Positions 40,960 to 50,684 of a stretch of DNA of 64,000 nt are shown here, piece after piece. Position 1 is the stretch's first letter; each line of letters starts with the position of its first letter. The position numbers were made by a program, and so were the translations under genes. Source of the stretch: Priestia aryabhattai (GTDB lineage: Bacteria; Bacillota; Bacilli; Bacillales; Bacillaceae_H); NCBI RefSeq assembly GCF_023715685.1, contig NZ_JAMBOQ010000003.1, positions 248,001 to 312,000 of the forward strand. The letters run 5' to 3'. The notes under the pieces were generated by a model. It was not told the DNA's origin. It worked only from the letters and a program-made list of their open reading frames with translations, and searched no databases.

Positions 40960-42105
40960 ATGTATGCTGTTGGACTTATGTCAGGAACGTCACTCGACGG
41001 AATTGATGCAGCTCTTGTTCAGATTGAAGGAAGCGGCTATGAAAGTAAAGTTAAGCTTCTTCATTTCATTACCATGCCGTTTTCACCGCAGTTAAAAAAG
41101 GAAATTGAACAGGCACTTTCTTTCGAACATTCAAATGTGCAGCTGATTTGCAGCTTAAATTTTAAACTTGGCTATGCATTTGCAGATGCAGTGAAAAGAG
41201 TGTGCCAAGAAGCCGGCTTTTCTCTTGAACAAATAGATGTCATTGGATCGCATGGGCAAACCATTTACCATCAGCCTTATACTTCGGGAAATACAGCAAT
41301 GTCTACGCTGCAAATTGGAGAGTCAGCTGTTATTGCCTATGAAACAAAAACGAAGGTAGTGGCAAACTTCAGAGTGATGGACATGGCAGCGGGCGGGCAA
41401 GGAGCTCCGTTAGTTCCTCACACCGAACGGATTTTGTACAGCCACGATGATCATACAAGGTTGCTTCAAAACATTGGAGGTATTGGAAATGTAACGTTGA
41501 TTCCGCCAAAACACTCTAGTATACCCGTAGTAGCTTTTGATACGGGGCCGGGAAATATGATGATAGATGAAGCGTGTCAACAGCTTTTTAATGTTTCATT
41601 TGATGAAAATGGGCGTTTAGCAGCTGGAGGAAATATTATTTCAGAGCTTTTAGAAGACTGTATGAATCATGATTATATGAATCTTTCTCCGCCTAAATCC
41701 ACGGGAAGAGAGCTGTTCGGTACACAGTACACAAGGAGACTGCTAGAGAAATATAGCAAGCATAAAAAAGAAGATCTGCTAGCTACGATTACCATGTTCA
41801 CGGCATCATCCATTGTGCATCACTATGAAACATTTATTTTTCCTGCCTATTCTATTGACGAAGTCATTATTGGAGGAGGCGGAAGTTATAACAATACGCT
41901 GGTGAATATGATTAAAGCGCGGCTTGGGAAGCGCTGCCGTGTGTATACACAAGAAGAGATAGGGATGTCTTCAGAAGCAAAAGAAGCCGTAGCTTTTGCA
42001 GTGCTGGCAAATGAAACACTTTCAGGTTATCCAAGCAATGTACCAAGTGCAACCGGCGCCTTGGCTTCCGTAATATTAGGAAACATTACGCCTGTACCAT
42101 TATGA
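40960..42105 (+). CDS. anmK: Anhydro-N-acetylmuramic acid kinase
   Basis: A 381-residue ASKHA-fold kinase, with [16 protein letters not shown] at the N-terminus and [12 protein letters not shown] and [11 protein letters not shown] as phosphate motifs. It opens the 1,6-anhydro ring of anhMurNAc and phosphorylates it to MurNAc-6P, which MurQ then uses. It begins 1 bp after the GH4 stop. Anhydro sugars arise from lytic transglycosylases, which makes anmK beside mupG notable. Confidence 0.95.
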   Translation: MYAVGLMSGTSLDGIDAALVQIEGSGYESKVKLLHFITMPFSPQLKKEIEQALSFEHSNVQLICSLNFKLGYAFADAVKRVCQEAGFSLEQIDVIGSHGQTIYHQPYTSGNTAMSTLQIGESAVIAYETKTKVVANFRVMDMAAGGQGAPLVPHTERILYSHDDHTRLLQNIGGIGNVTLIPPKHSSIPVVAFDTGPGNMMIDEACQQLFNVSFDENGRLAAGGNIISELLEDCMNHDYMNLSPPKSTGRELFGTQYTRRLLEKYSKHKKEDLLATITMFTASSIVHHYETFIFPAYSIDEVIIGGGGSYNNTLVNMIKARLGKRCRVYTQEEIGMSSEAKEAVAFAVLANETLSGYPSNVPSATGALASVILGNITPVPL

Positions 42106-42122
42106 AAAAGGGGATGGAAGAA

Positions 42123-42458
42123 ATGACAGAAGCAGCAAATATGGAAAATGAAATTTTTGAACTTATTGCATACGGAGGAAATGCTAGGTCACTGGCATAC
42201 GAAGCGTTAGAAGCAGCTGAAGATTATGATTTTAATAAAGCTGACGAACTTTTAAAGCAGTCGCAAGAAGAGCTCAGTCATGCTCATAAAACGCAAACTA
42301 CGCTTATTCAACGTGAATTGAACGGAAAAACAATTGAAAAGTCGCTGCTTTTAATTCACGCGCAAGATCATTTGATGACGGCTATTTCAGAGCAAAAATT
42401 AATTGAACATATGATTAAGCTTATTAAAAAATTTAAAAAAGAAGGCGAAAATCAATGA
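42123..42458 (+). CDS. PTS lactose/cellobiose-family IIA component
   Basis: A ~111-residue all-helical IIA. The phosphorylated His lies in LLIHAQDHLMTAI and the trimer-forming helix pattern NARSLAYEALEAAEDYDFNKADELLKQSQEEL is typical. ATG 42123 follows AAAAAGGGG at 9 bp; an ATG at 42102 overlapping the anmK stop lacks a site. Together with the IIB and IIC genes it completes the transporter. It overlaps mupG by 4 bp. Confidence 0.9.
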   Translation: MTEAANMENEIFELIAYGGNARSLAYEALEAAEDYDFNKADELLKQSQEELSHAHKTQTTLIQRELNGKTIEKSLLLIHAQDHLMTAISEQKLIEHMIKLIKKFKKEGENQ

Positions 42459-43543
42459 AAAAGCTAGGTATTGCGATTTACCCGGAACATTCGACTGTCG
42501 AAAAAGATAAAGCGTATATAGCACTTGCGCATCAATACGGATTTACACGCATTTTTACGTGCTTGCTTTCTGTTGAAGGCGATCAGAAAAAAGTAATGAC
42601 AAATTTTAAAGAAATCATTGAGTTTGCCAATGAGTTAGAGATGGAAGTAGTAGTTGATATCGCCCCTCGCGTATTTGGAGCGCTTGGCATTTCTTATGAT
42701 GACTTATCTTTTTTTCACGAATTAGGAGCTTATGCTATTCGTCTGGATTTAGGCTATACGGGAAATGAAGAGTCCATTATGACATTTAATCCATACGGCT
42801 TAAAAATTGAAATTAATATGAGCAATGCAACGAAGTATGTGGATAATATTTTAAGTTACCGACCGAACCAAAAGCAGCTGCTCGGGTCGCATAACTTCTA
42901 TCCTCATCGATATGCGGGATTGTCGTATGATCACTTTATTAAGTGTTCAGCATTGTTTAAAGAACATAACCTTGAAACGGCTGCTTTTATTAATTCACCA
43001 AGCGCTACTTTTGGACCGTGGCCTGTTACTGAAGGGCTTTGTACGCTTGAGATGCATCGTACGCTTCCGATTGATGTGCAGGCTAAGCATCTTTTTAAAA
43101 CGGGATTAATTGATTGTGCAATCATTGCGAATGCTTATGCATCGGAAGAAGAAATGAAGGCGCTGCGTGATGTTGTTCAGCAAGAGCGTTTTACCTTTAA
43201 TGTGACGCTGTGTGATACGATTACCGAGCTTGAGAAAAAAATTGTGCTAGAAGAGTTTCATTTTTACCGCGGAGACGTATCCGATTATTTAATTCGCTCT
43301 ACGCAAAGCCGAGTGAAATATAAAAAAGAAGAATTCAAGCCTACGCATACTCCTCCAATTCGAAGAGGCGATATTTTAATAGAAAATGAACGTTACGGCC
43401 AGTACAAAGGAGAGCTGCAAATTGCGCTGTTAGACATGGAAAACTCAGGGAAAACTAACGTAGTAGGGCGCATTGCAGAAGAAGAAATTTTCTTATTAAA
43501 TGAACTGCAGCCATGGGACAAATTTGCTTTTTGTGAGCGGTGA
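42455..43543 (+). CDS. mupG: 6-phospho-N-acetylmuramidase MupG (DUF871)
   Basis: A 362-residue TIM-barrel protein (KKLGIAIYPEHSTVEKDKAYI..., GLSYDHFIKC, GPWPVTEGLCTLEMHR). The family was DUF871 and is now known from S. aureus as MupG, an enzyme that cleaves MurNAc-6P-GlcNAc to MurNAc-6P and GlcNAc. The C-terminal ~110 residues form the small cyclophilin-like domain. ATGA overlap with IIA. Its presence is the strongest sign that the PTS imports a MurNAc-GlcNAc disaccharide. Confidence 0.9.
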   Translation: MKKLGIAIYPEHSTVEKDKAYIALAHQYGFTRIFTCLLSVEGDQKKVMTNFKEIIEFANELEMEVVVDIAPRVFGALGISYDDLSFFHELGAYAIRLDLGYTGNEESIMTFNPYGLKIEINMSNATKYVDNILSYRPNQKQLLGSHNFYPHRYAGLSYDHFIKCSALFKEHNLETAAFINSPSATFGPWPVTEGLCTLEMHRTLPIDVQAKHLFKTGLIDCAIIANAYASEEEMKALRDVVQQERFTFNVTLCDTITELEKKIVLEEFHFYRGDVSDYLIRSTQSRVKYKKEEFKPTHTPPIRRGDILIENERYGQYKGELQIALLDMENSGKTNVVGRIAEEEIFLLNELQPWDKFAFCER

Positions 43544-43547
43544 TGAA

Positions 43548-44441
43548 ATGAACTATATTATTGGTATCGACGGTGGCGGAACAAAAACAGAAGCCGTTGC
43601 TTACAGCTTAGACGGCCAAGAGCTCGCTGCTTCAAAAAGCGGTTATGGAAATCTGCTCATTAATTACAATACGGCTATTACTCATATTGATGAATGTATT
43701 ATGGCGTGTAAAACCGCGCTTGCAGGTCATACATGTAAAGGGATTTCACTAGGACTCGCTGGTAGTAAAGCGTTATCTAAAGGAGAAATAAAACAGTATT
43801 TTTATGATCGTTATCAAGTAGAAATAGGTTTATATGAGGACGCAATGATTGCGCATGAAGCACTTTTACATGGAAAAGAGGGCATTTTAACAATTGCAGG
43901 AACCGGAGCCGTCAGCATTGGGAAAAAAGATGGCGTGTACGAATACGGAGGAGGGTGGGGGCACCTTCTTGGAGATGAAGGAAGCGGATATTGGATTGGT
44001 CTTCGAGCACTTATTTTGCTGACGAAAGAGCATGATCAAAGCCGTCCGTACAGCAGCCTTAGTCAGACAATCTTGCAACATTTAAATGCAGATACCATAC
44101 ACGATATCAAAAAGTTTGTCTATTCATCTCCTAAATCAGAAGTTGCTTCACTCACTCCACTTGTTGTAAATCAAGCGAGAAATCATAAACAAGAAGCAAG
44201 TGAAATTCTTCACCAAGCTGGAAAGAACCTTGCAAACATGACCCTTCATTTATATACAAAACAGCAGTTTGAAGGGGACTGCTTGTTAGCGTGCAAAGGC
44301 AGCATTTTAACGGAAGTTCCAGAAGTGTTTAATGTTTATAAGAAAGAATGTGAAAAAGAAATAAAGCATATACAGTGGGCAACACAGAGAGTATCATCTG
44401 CTAAAGGAGCTTATCAGCTGTTCATGAACGAGTATAAATAG
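43548..44441 (+). CDS. BadF/BadG-type amino-sugar kinase (MurK/NagK-like)
   Basis: A 297-residue ASKHA kinase: YIIGIDGGGTKTEAVAYS phosphate-1 motif, ILTIAGTGAVSIGK, and GGGWGHLLGDEGSGYWIG sugar motif. The family includes MurK, which phosphorylates MurNAc and GlcNAc at O6, and GlcNAc kinases. In this operon it would phosphorylate the GlcNAc freed by MupG. ATG 43548 is chosen; the longer reading overlaps mupG by 44 bp without a ribosome site. Confidence 0.85.
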   Translation: MNYIIGIDGGGTKTEAVAYSLDGQELAASKSGYGNLLINYNTAITHIDECIMACKTALAGHTCKGISLGLAGSKALSKGEIKQYFYDRYQVEIGLYEDAMIAHEALLHGKEGILTIAGTGAVSIGKKDGVYEYGGGWGHLLGDEGSGYWIGLRALILLTKEHDQSRPYSSLSQTILQHLNADTIHDIKKFVYSSPKSEVASLTPLVVNQARNHKQEASEILHQAGKNLANMTLHLYTKQQFEGDCLLACKGSILTEVPEVFNVYKKECEKEIKHIQWATQRVSSAKGAYQLFMNEYK

Positions 44442-44476
44442 AGAAAAAACGATGGTGGAAAAGGCAGGGGATCACA

Positions 44477-45391
44477 GTGAACTTAAATCATATCTTAACA
44501 GAAAAACGCAATCCGAAAACCTTAAACATTGATGAATTATCAAGCCTGGAAATTGTGAAAAAAATTAATGAAGAAGATTATCAAGTGCCTCATGCAATCA
44601 ATAATGTGCTACCTGTTATTGCTTTGTTGGTAGATGAAATTGTCAGCGCTTTTAAACAAGGCGGTCGTCTTATTTATATCGGAGCAGGTACAAGCGGACG
44701 TCTAGGTGTGTTGGATGCATCTGAATGCGTACCAACATTCGGTACACCTGCCGAACAAGTAATTGGTATCATAGCCGGGGGAGACAAAGCGCTTCGGCAT
44801 GCGTTAGAAGGAGCAGAAGATAATAAGAAACAAGCGATAGAAGATTTGAAAGCGATTAATTTATCAAATAAAGATATTCTTGTAGGGATAGCTGCAAGTG
44901 GAAGAACTCCTTATACATTATCAGCGCTTGTGTATGCAAACAGCCTGGGGACAGTAACCGGCTGCGTTGTAAATTCTCCTCAATCAGCTATGGAACAAGA
45001 AGCAAAGTATGCAATAGTAGCAGAATCAGGGCCGGAAGTTGTAACAGGTTCAACAAGAATGAAAGCTGGAACTGCTCAAAAACTTGTTCTTAATATGCTG
45101 ACGACCGCTTCTATGATTCAAATTGGTAAAGTCTACAGCAATCTAATGGTAGATGTACAGCCGACTAATGATAAACTCGTACAGCGTGCTAAAAATATTA
45201 TTGCAGAACTAACAGGTGTCTCACCAGAAGAGGCAGCGGAAAGTTTGCAGATATACAAAACGCCAAAAGCCGCCATTCTTGCGCTTCTTACTTCTATAGA
45301 AGGTGATGACGTGCATCGGCTGCTTGATAAACATGACGGACATTTAAAAAAAGCGATTGGAGAAGCAAAGAAACAGCAGACTAAAGATTAA
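44477..45391 (+). CDS. murQ: N-acetylmuramic acid 6-phosphate etherase
   Basis: A 304-residue SIS-domain lyase. YIGAGTSGRLGVLDASECVPTFG, GIIAGGDKALRHALEGAEDN and the ESGPEVVTGSTRMKAGTAQK signature are diagnostic. It removes the D-lactyl ether from MurNAc-6P to give GlcNAc-6P, which enters glycolysis through NagA and NagB. The start is GTG after AGGGGATC. Last gene before the terminator. Confidence 0.96.
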   Translation: MNLNHILTEKRNPKTLNIDELSSLEIVKKINEEDYQVPHAINNVLPVIALLVDEIVSAFKQGGRLIYIGAGTSGRLGVLDASECVPTFGTPAEQVIGIIAGGDKALRHALEGAEDNKKQAIEDLKAINLSNKDILVGIAASGRTPYTLSALVYANSLGTVTGCVVNSPQSAMEQEAKYAIVAESGPEVVTGSTRMKAGTAQKLVLNMLTTASMIQIGKVYSNLMVDVQPTNDKLVQRAKNIIAELTGVSPEEAAESLQIYKTPKAAILALLTSIEGDDVHRLLDKHDGHLKKAIGEAKKQQTKD

Positions 45392-45398
45392 TTCGAAA

Positions 45399-45426
45399 AA
45401 GAAGTGCATCCAGCACTTCTTTTTTT
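45399..45426 (+). terminator. Terminator of the murR-murQ operon
   Basis: AAGAAGTGC pairs with GCACTTCTT around ATCCA, then a further T5. Confidence 0.9.
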
Positions 45427-45559
45427 GTTGAGTACATTTTTTGCACAATGTATGTGGGTGAATTCGGTCTAATCATTTTGCAAGACACGTAGTATAGTAG
45501 AAGCATAAAGCATGGTAAGTATTTCAATTTGTGCACGAATTGGACTGAAGGTGATTCAT

Positions 45560-47578
45560 GTGTTAGACAAACGCAGTACGGCCGTATTGCAAGTTTTACT
45601 TCAAGCTGCAACATTTATACCAGTACAAGAGTTAATGAAACAGTTTCAAGTGTCAAGACGTACCATCTATTACGATATTGAGAAAATTAACGATTGGCTG
45701 TGTCAGCAAGAATTAGAGTTTGTTCAGTACACATATGGAAAAGGTTTTTTTCTAAACGATAAAGCAAAGGACCAAGTTGCTAAACAATTTTCTCATGTTA
45801 TGCCATCTGCCTATTTATCAGTTGAGGACCGGCAAATATACGTTGCTTTGATGTGTATACTTCGAGGCGGGAAAATCGGAACTCAGCAGCTAATGGAAGA
45901 AACAGAAGTTAGCCGCAATACTGTGCTACAAGATATTAAAGACTTAAAAAACAAGTGGGCAAAAAAAGATATATCTTTGATATACAGTTATAAAGATGGG
46001 TACGAAGCACAGGGATCTGAAAGTGACATTCGAAATTTGCTTTATATACACATCACGGAATTAATAAGTCAACACCAAGAAGAGTTGCTGAAAAGAGTCA
46101 TGAAAGCAGATTACGAATATTCAATAATTTATAACTGGCTTGTTGAGTGTGAAGATAAACTGGGGATGGCGTTTACAGACAAGATGCTGACGCAATTAGC
46201 CTATATGCTCACATGCTGTATTCAGCGCGTTCAAAGCAAGCGCTATGTAGACTCCTTGATTACTAGAAAAGACGAATTAGAAAAAACCAGGCAATATAAA
46301 GCGCTGCAAGAAATTGAAAGCGTTTTAGGATTTGATCTTCCACCACAAGAAAAGCATTATCTTGCCACTGTTTTACTAAGTGCAAAAGTAAATGTAGTAA
46401 ATCAAGCAGATAGTGATGATTGGATGAGAAGCATTGTAAAAGAAATGGTATCACGGTTTCAAGCATATGCTTGTGTAGTATTTGAAGATCGAAATCGCCT
46501 TGAACAAAATTTATATATTCATTTGAAGACGGCTTATTACAGGCTTCTCTATAATATTCACCTCCCTAATCCTATGCTTTCGGCTATTCAAACAAAATAT
46601 CAGGATATAGTGGAACTGACAAAAAAAGCGTTGCTTCCTTTGGAAAACAGCCTTCAAACACGTATTAATGAAGACGAAATTTCTTATTTTGCTCTTCATT
46701 TTGGAGGATGGATGAAAAAACAAGCGGGAAGACAAAAACAAAAGCGTATTGTTATTGTTTGTGCCAATGGAATTGGAACGTCTCGTATGCTTCAGTATCA
46801 GCTTGAACAACTGTTAACAGACGCTGAATTGATAGGGCCGATGACAGTAAGAGATTATGAACAATTTAAGGAAAGCTATGATTTAGTTATTACAACTACG
46901 CCGTTAAAAAAGCGAATGAATGTGATGCTTGTGAATCCTATTTTAACAGATGATGAAAAGCAGAGATTAATCGATTTAGTTGAACCAGCTTCCTCTCAGC
47001 TAACTACTCAAGCCATCATGGGTATTATCAAGCAGCATGCAAATATACAAGATGAAAAAGCTCTGTTAGCTAATTTAAAACTCGTTATACAGCAATCTAA
47101 AAAAATGGTAAGAGAGGATAGAAAGCCAATGTTGCATGAAGTATTGCAAGAGCCATTCTTGCAGCTTACAGATTCAGCAGATGATTGGAAAGCAGCTGTT
47201 AGGCTGGCTGCCAAGCCTTTGCTGAACTACGAATATATTGAACCTTCTTATGTAGAAGCAATGATTAAAAGTGTAGAACAGTTAGGCCCTTATATTGTTA
47301 TTGCGCCAAAAGTCGCGCTTCCTCACGCAAGGCCAGAAGAAGGTGTAAATCGTGTGGGTATGAGCATGCTTCGCTTAAAGGAGCCCGTCTATTTTTCTAC
47401 TGAAAAACAGCACGGAGCGCAGCTGATTATTGTACTTGCTGCTACTGATAATGAAACCCACTTAAAAGCACTGTCTCAGCTTTCGATGATGCTATCTGAA
47501 AACGATAATATTGACAAGCTTATTGCTATGAAAACAAAACAAGAAATGCTTGCGTTAATTGAAGCTTACTCAAATTAA
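45560..47578 (+). CDS. PRD-containing PTS regulator with EIIB and EIIA domains
   Basis: A 672-residue BglG/MtlR-type transcription activator. HTH domains lie at ~1-150 (FQVSRRTIYYDIEKINDWL; EVSRNTVLQDIKDL), two PRD regions at ~165-390, an EIIB-like domain with Cys in IVIVCANGIGTSRML, and an EIIA type-2 domain at ~525-672 with active-site His in VALPHARPEEGV. The PTS genes downstream encode IIB and IIC only, so this EIIA could supply the missing phosphotransfer. GTG 45560 follows GAAGGTGA. Confidence 0.87.
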   Translation: MLDKRSTAVLQVLLQAATFIPVQELMKQFQVSRRTIYYDIEKINDWLCQQELEFVQYTYGKGFFLNDKAKDQVAKQFSHVMPSAYLSVEDRQIYVALMCILRGGKIGTQQLMEETEVSRNTVLQDIKDLKNKWAKKDISLIYSYKDGYEAQGSESDIRNLLYIHITELISQHQEELLKRVMKADYEYSIIYNWLVECEDKLGMAFTDKMLTQLAYMLTCCIQRVQSKRYVDSLITRKDELEKTRQYKALQEIESVLGFDLPPQEKHYLATVLLSAKVNVVNQADSDDWMRSIVKEMVSRFQAYACVVFEDRNRLEQNLYIHLKTAYYRLLYNIHLPNPMLSAIQTKYQDIVELTKKALLPLENSLQTRINEDEISYFALHFGGWMKKQAGRQKQKRIVIVCANGIGTSRMLQYQLEQLLTDAELIGPMTVRDYEQFKESYDLVITTTPLKKRMNVMLVNPILTDDEKQRLIDLVEPASSQLTTQAIMGIIKQHANIQDEKALLANLKLVIQQSKKMVREDRKPMLHEVLQEPFLQLTDSADDWKAAVRLAAKPLLNYEYIEPSYVEAMIKSVEQLGPYIVIAPKVALPHARPEEGVNRVGMSMLRLKEPVYFSTEKQHGAQLIIVLAATDNETHLKALSQLSMMLSENDNIDKLIAMKTKQEMLALIEAYSN

Positions 47579-47593
47579 AAGGAGAGATGAAAA

Positions 47594-47869
47594 ATGAAAA
47601 AGATTTTAGTTGTATGCGGAAACGGTTTAGGAAGCAGTTTTATTGTGGAAATGAACGTAAAGAAAATTTTAGTAGAACTTGGTGTCGAAGCACAGGTATC
47701 TCATACGGATTTAACAACTAGTAAAACGGAGCAGGCAGATATCTATTTAGGATCTGCAGATATTGTGAATCAATTGGATGATGGCACTCGAACGGTCGTG
47801 GCACTGCAAAACATTTTAAATCAAGCGGAAATTAAAGGAGCACTGCAAAAATACTTCGTGGAGGCGTAA
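47594..47869 (+). CDS. PTS ascorbate-type IIB component
   Basis: A 91-residue IIB of the Gat/Ula superfamily with phosphocysteine C8 in ILVVCGNGLGSSFIVEMNV. It lies 16 bp after the regulator and 4 bp before IIC. Sugar not determined. Confidence 0.88.
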   Translation: MKKILVVCGNGLGSSFIVEMNVKKILVELGVEAQVSHTDLTTSKTEQADIYLGSADIVNQLDDGTRTVVALQNILNQAEIKGALQKYFVEA

Positions 47870-47872
47870 GCC

Positions 47873-49135
47873 ATGTTTGATTTAATTATGAAAGATATAT
47901 TAGGAACACCTGCTATTCTAGTAGGATTATTTGCACTAATCGGTTTGTTGCTTCAAAAGAAAAAAAGTGCGGATATTGTATCGGGCACTTTAAAAACTAT
48001 TATGGGTTTTCTTATATTAGGAGCAGGAGCTAACATATTAATTGCTTCACTTGAAGCGTTTGGGAAAATGTTTAATAAAGCGTTCGCCGTTGAAGGCATC
48101 ATTCCTAATAATGAAGCAATTGTAGCTGTAGCTCAACAAACATTTGGTACAGAAACAGCGATGATTATGCTCTTAGGTATGATTGTAAATATCATTATCG
48201 CGCGTATCACGAAATTTAAGTATATCTTTTTAACTGGGCATCATACCATGTTTATGGCTTGTTTGATTGCAGCTATCTTATCTACAGGCGGGTTAACAGG
48301 AGCACCTCTGGTTTTTATCGGCGCGCTATTATTAGGTATTTTAATGGTTTTATTTCCTGCACTCCTTCAGCCTTATGTGCGTGAAATTACAGGGTCAAAC
48401 GATATTGCCGTTGGACATTTTGGTTCCCTAGGCTATTTAGTAGCAGGGTTTATCGGCAAGCGAGTAGGGAATCGTGAAAAAACAACAGAAGAAATTAAAG
48501 TTCCTCAATCCTTAGGGTTTCTTCGGGATACGTCCGTTTCTGTCTCGCTCACCATGACCGTTTTATTTATTGTTGTTGCACTTTTTGCTGGCCCTGCATT
48601 TATTGAAACAAAATTAAGCGGTGGTCAAAATTTTATTGTATACTCGCTAATTCAAGCCATCACGTTTGCAGCAGGGGTATATGTCGTGCTGGCCGGTGTT
48701 CGTATGCTTTTAGCAGAAATTGTACCAGCATTTAAAGGAATTGCTGACAAAGCGGTACCAAATGCCATTCCAGCACTAGATTGTCCAACTGTGTTTCCTT
48801 TTGCTCCTAATGCAGTAGTCATCGGATTCTTTTCAAGCTTTATCGCAGGCCTTATTTCAATGTTCTTTTTGCCTTTATTTGGGCTAAGTATTATCGTGCC
48901 AGGTCTCGTTCCGCACTTTTTCACCGGGGCCGCTGCGGGAGTGTTTGGAAATGCGACGGGGGGAAGAAGAGGAGCGGTGGTCGGATCATTCGCCAATGGA
49001 ATCTTAATTAGTTTTTTACCGGCTATTTTACTGCCTGTTCTCGCGTCGTTAGGTTTTAAAGGCACAACATTTGGAGATTCGGACTTTAGTGCGGTAGGTA
49101 TTCTTCTCAGCATGCTAATTAAATTATTTACGTAA
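47873..49135 (+). CDS. PTS ascorbate-type IIC permease (UlaA family)
   Basis: A 420-residue permease with 10-11 helices; TGHHTMFMACLIAAILSTGG, YVREITGSNDIAVGHFGSLGYLVAGFIG and VPNAIPALDCPTVFPFAPNAVVIGF are UlaA-family motifs. Known members import L-ascorbate. No L-ascorbate-6P lactonase or UlaD-F gene follows, so the substrate here may differ. GGAGGC lies before ATG. Confidence 0.87.
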   Translation: MFDLIMKDILGTPAILVGLFALIGLLLQKKKSADIVSGTLKTIMGFLILGAGANILIASLEAFGKMFNKAFAVEGIIPNNEAIVAVAQQTFGTETAMIMLLGMIVNIIIARITKFKYIFLTGHHTMFMACLIAAILSTGGLTGAPLVFIGALLLGILMVLFPALLQPYVREITGSNDIAVGHFGSLGYLVAGFIGKRVGNREKTTEEIKVPQSLGFLRDTSVSVSLTMTVLFIVVALFAGPAFIETKLSGGQNFIVYSLIQAITFAAGVYVVLAGVRMLLAEIVPAFKGIADKAVPNAIPALDCPTVFPFAPNAVVIGFFSSFIAGLISMFFLPLFGLSIIVPGLVPHFFTGAAAGVFGNATGGRRGAVVGSFANGILISFLPAILLPVLASLGFKGTTFGDSDFSAVGILLSMLIKLFT

Positions 49136-49140
49136 AGATA

Positions 49141-49174
49141 AAAAACTCATGTTACGCTAGTAGCATGAGTTTTT
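49141..49174 (+). terminator. Terminator after the IIC gene
   Basis: AAAACTCATG pairs with CATGAGTTTT around a 12-nt loop, ending in T6. The next gene may depend on read-through. Confidence 0.8.
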
Positions 49175-49202
49175 TATGATATTGGAAGTGGAGGAGTAAT
49201 GA

Positions 49203-49961
49203 ATGAAAATTGGGTTAGCGCAAGTGAGATTTCCAAAGTCAGCCGCAGACGGTGTAAAAACAGTAGAAAAATGTATGAAACAAGCAGCAGAAGATGGATG
49301 TAACCTTGTATGTTTTCCAGAATCAATTGTGCCGGGACTTAGAGGAGTAGGATTTGAAGTTGAGACATACAATCACGAATTTCAAAAAAATACTCTTTAT
49401 AAAATGAGGTTGCTTGCCAAACAGTTAAAGCTCAACGTGATTTTACCGATGGAATGGCGCGACGAACTTGGCATGCATTTAACTGCTTTTGTGATTGATG
49501 AAAATGGAGAAGAACTAGGGTATCAAACTAAAAATCAAATTGATCCGGAAGAAGATCAATTTGGGTATAAACCTGGAGATGGTCGCCGGTTGTTTGAAAT
49601 AAATGGAGTGAAATTTGGTATTGTCATTTGCCATGAGGGATGGCGCTATCCTGAAACTGTCCGATGGGCTGCTGTAAGAGGAGCAAGCATTGTATTTCAT
49701 CCACAGTTTACTGGTGAAGTACCAGATCCAGCTTTTTATGATTATGCAATGGTTGCAAGAAGTACGGAGAATGGTATTTACTTTGCAAGCGTGAACTATG
49801 CCTTACAAAACCAAAAAAGCACGACTTCTCTTCTTTCTCCAAAAGGTGAATATTTGATAAAAGCGGAAGCTGAAAAGCAGGAACTAATAACATATACGAT
49901 ACAGCCGGGCAAAGCTAATCGGTTATTAGCTCAGCGCCTGTTATCAAATTTACTATTGTAA
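49203..49961 (+). CDS. Carbon-nitrogen hydrolase (nitrilase superfamily)
   Basis: A 252-residue amidase of the nitrilase superfamily: catalytic Glu in LVCFPESIVPG, Lys in GYQTKNQID, Cys in GIVICHEGWRYPE. It hydrolyses an amide, ureide or related C-N bond. It lies 28 bp after the PTS terminator with TGGAGGAG before ATG, so the PTS cargo could be an N-containing compound, but that is speculative. Confidence 0.85.
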   Translation: MKIGLAQVRFPKSAADGVKTVEKCMKQAAEDGCNLVCFPESIVPGLRGVGFEVETYNHEFQKNTLYKMRLLAKQLKLNVILPMEWRDELGMHLTAFVIDENGEELGYQTKNQIDPEEDQFGYKPGDGRRLFEINGVKFGIVICHEGWRYPETVRWAAVRGASIVFHPQFTGEVPDPAFYDYAMVARSTENGIYFASVNYALQNQKSTTSLLSPKGEYLIKAEAEKQELITYTIQPGKANRLLAQRLLSNLLL

Positions 49962-50084
49962 AAAAGTTTATTTTTTCTAGTTAAATTAGCATGTGCGTTC
50001 TGATAATCCTTTGGTTATTTCTCCTTATGACGATATAAACGCGGATATGGTAATATCGAAAGTTAAAGGGGTATTAAAAGGTGT

Positions 50085-50684
50085 GTGGAAACAATGGATC
50101 GAAAAAAAGCCGCATCAGTAGCTGGAGCATTGGTCATTGCCGTAGGAATTTGGCTGTTTCAAAGCGGGAAATTTAAAAGTGAAGCGCAGGCAGATAAGTT
50201 TACCAGTACATTTTTGGTCGATCATGAACAAACAGACAATGGATTTGAATTATTTACTTCGGATACCAATCAATATATGACGTGGTTTCCGCTTCAGTAT
50301 GTTATTCATAAATCTTCTTATAAAAGTAGCGAAGATGAAAGTGAAGTATGGACAGCGTCAACGAAGGAAAATGATTCATACAATGCTGGGAAAATAACGG
50401 CTTTATTTTCTAAGAAAAAAAGCAAAGAAGCTCAAAACAAAATGGATGCGTTTCAGCCTGATTACATGTTAAAAGGTAAAAATGCAACAATTTATGTGAA
50501 AAAACAAACAAGAGATGGAAAGTATAGCATTTATCATGCTTATGTGAATGATGATTATTCAAATAGGTATATTTACTATACGTTTGAACTAAAAAGCAAT
50601 GAACAGACAAACAGTACAAAACAGCAGTATTGGGTAGAAAAAATTCTTCTAAATACACAGTTTCAAAAAAACTCAGCTGAATAG
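50085..50684 (+). CDS. Membrane-anchored protein of unknown function
   Basis: A 199-residue protein with one N-terminal helix (AASVAGALVIAVGIWLF) and a hydrophilic extracytoplasmic part rich in Lys, Ser and Tyr. I recognise no domain. The start could be GTG 50085 or ATG 50094; the AAAAGG site is close to the first and far from the second. A terminator overlaps its stop. Confidence 0.6.
   Translation: METMDRKKAASVAGALVIAVGIWLFQSGKFKSEAQADKFTSTFLVDHEQTDNGFELFTSDTNQYMTWFPLQYVIHKSSYKSSEDESEVWTASTKENDSYNAGKITALFSKKKSKEAQNKMDAFQPDYMLKGKNATIYVKKQTRDGKYSIYHAYVNDDYSNRYIYYTFELKSNEQTNSTKQQYWVEKILLNTQFQKNSAE

Noticed and set aside
48652..49113. A 153-codon minus-strand ORF inside the IIC gene
   Set aside because: It is an antisense shadow of a strong membrane-permease gene with no ribosome site or domain.
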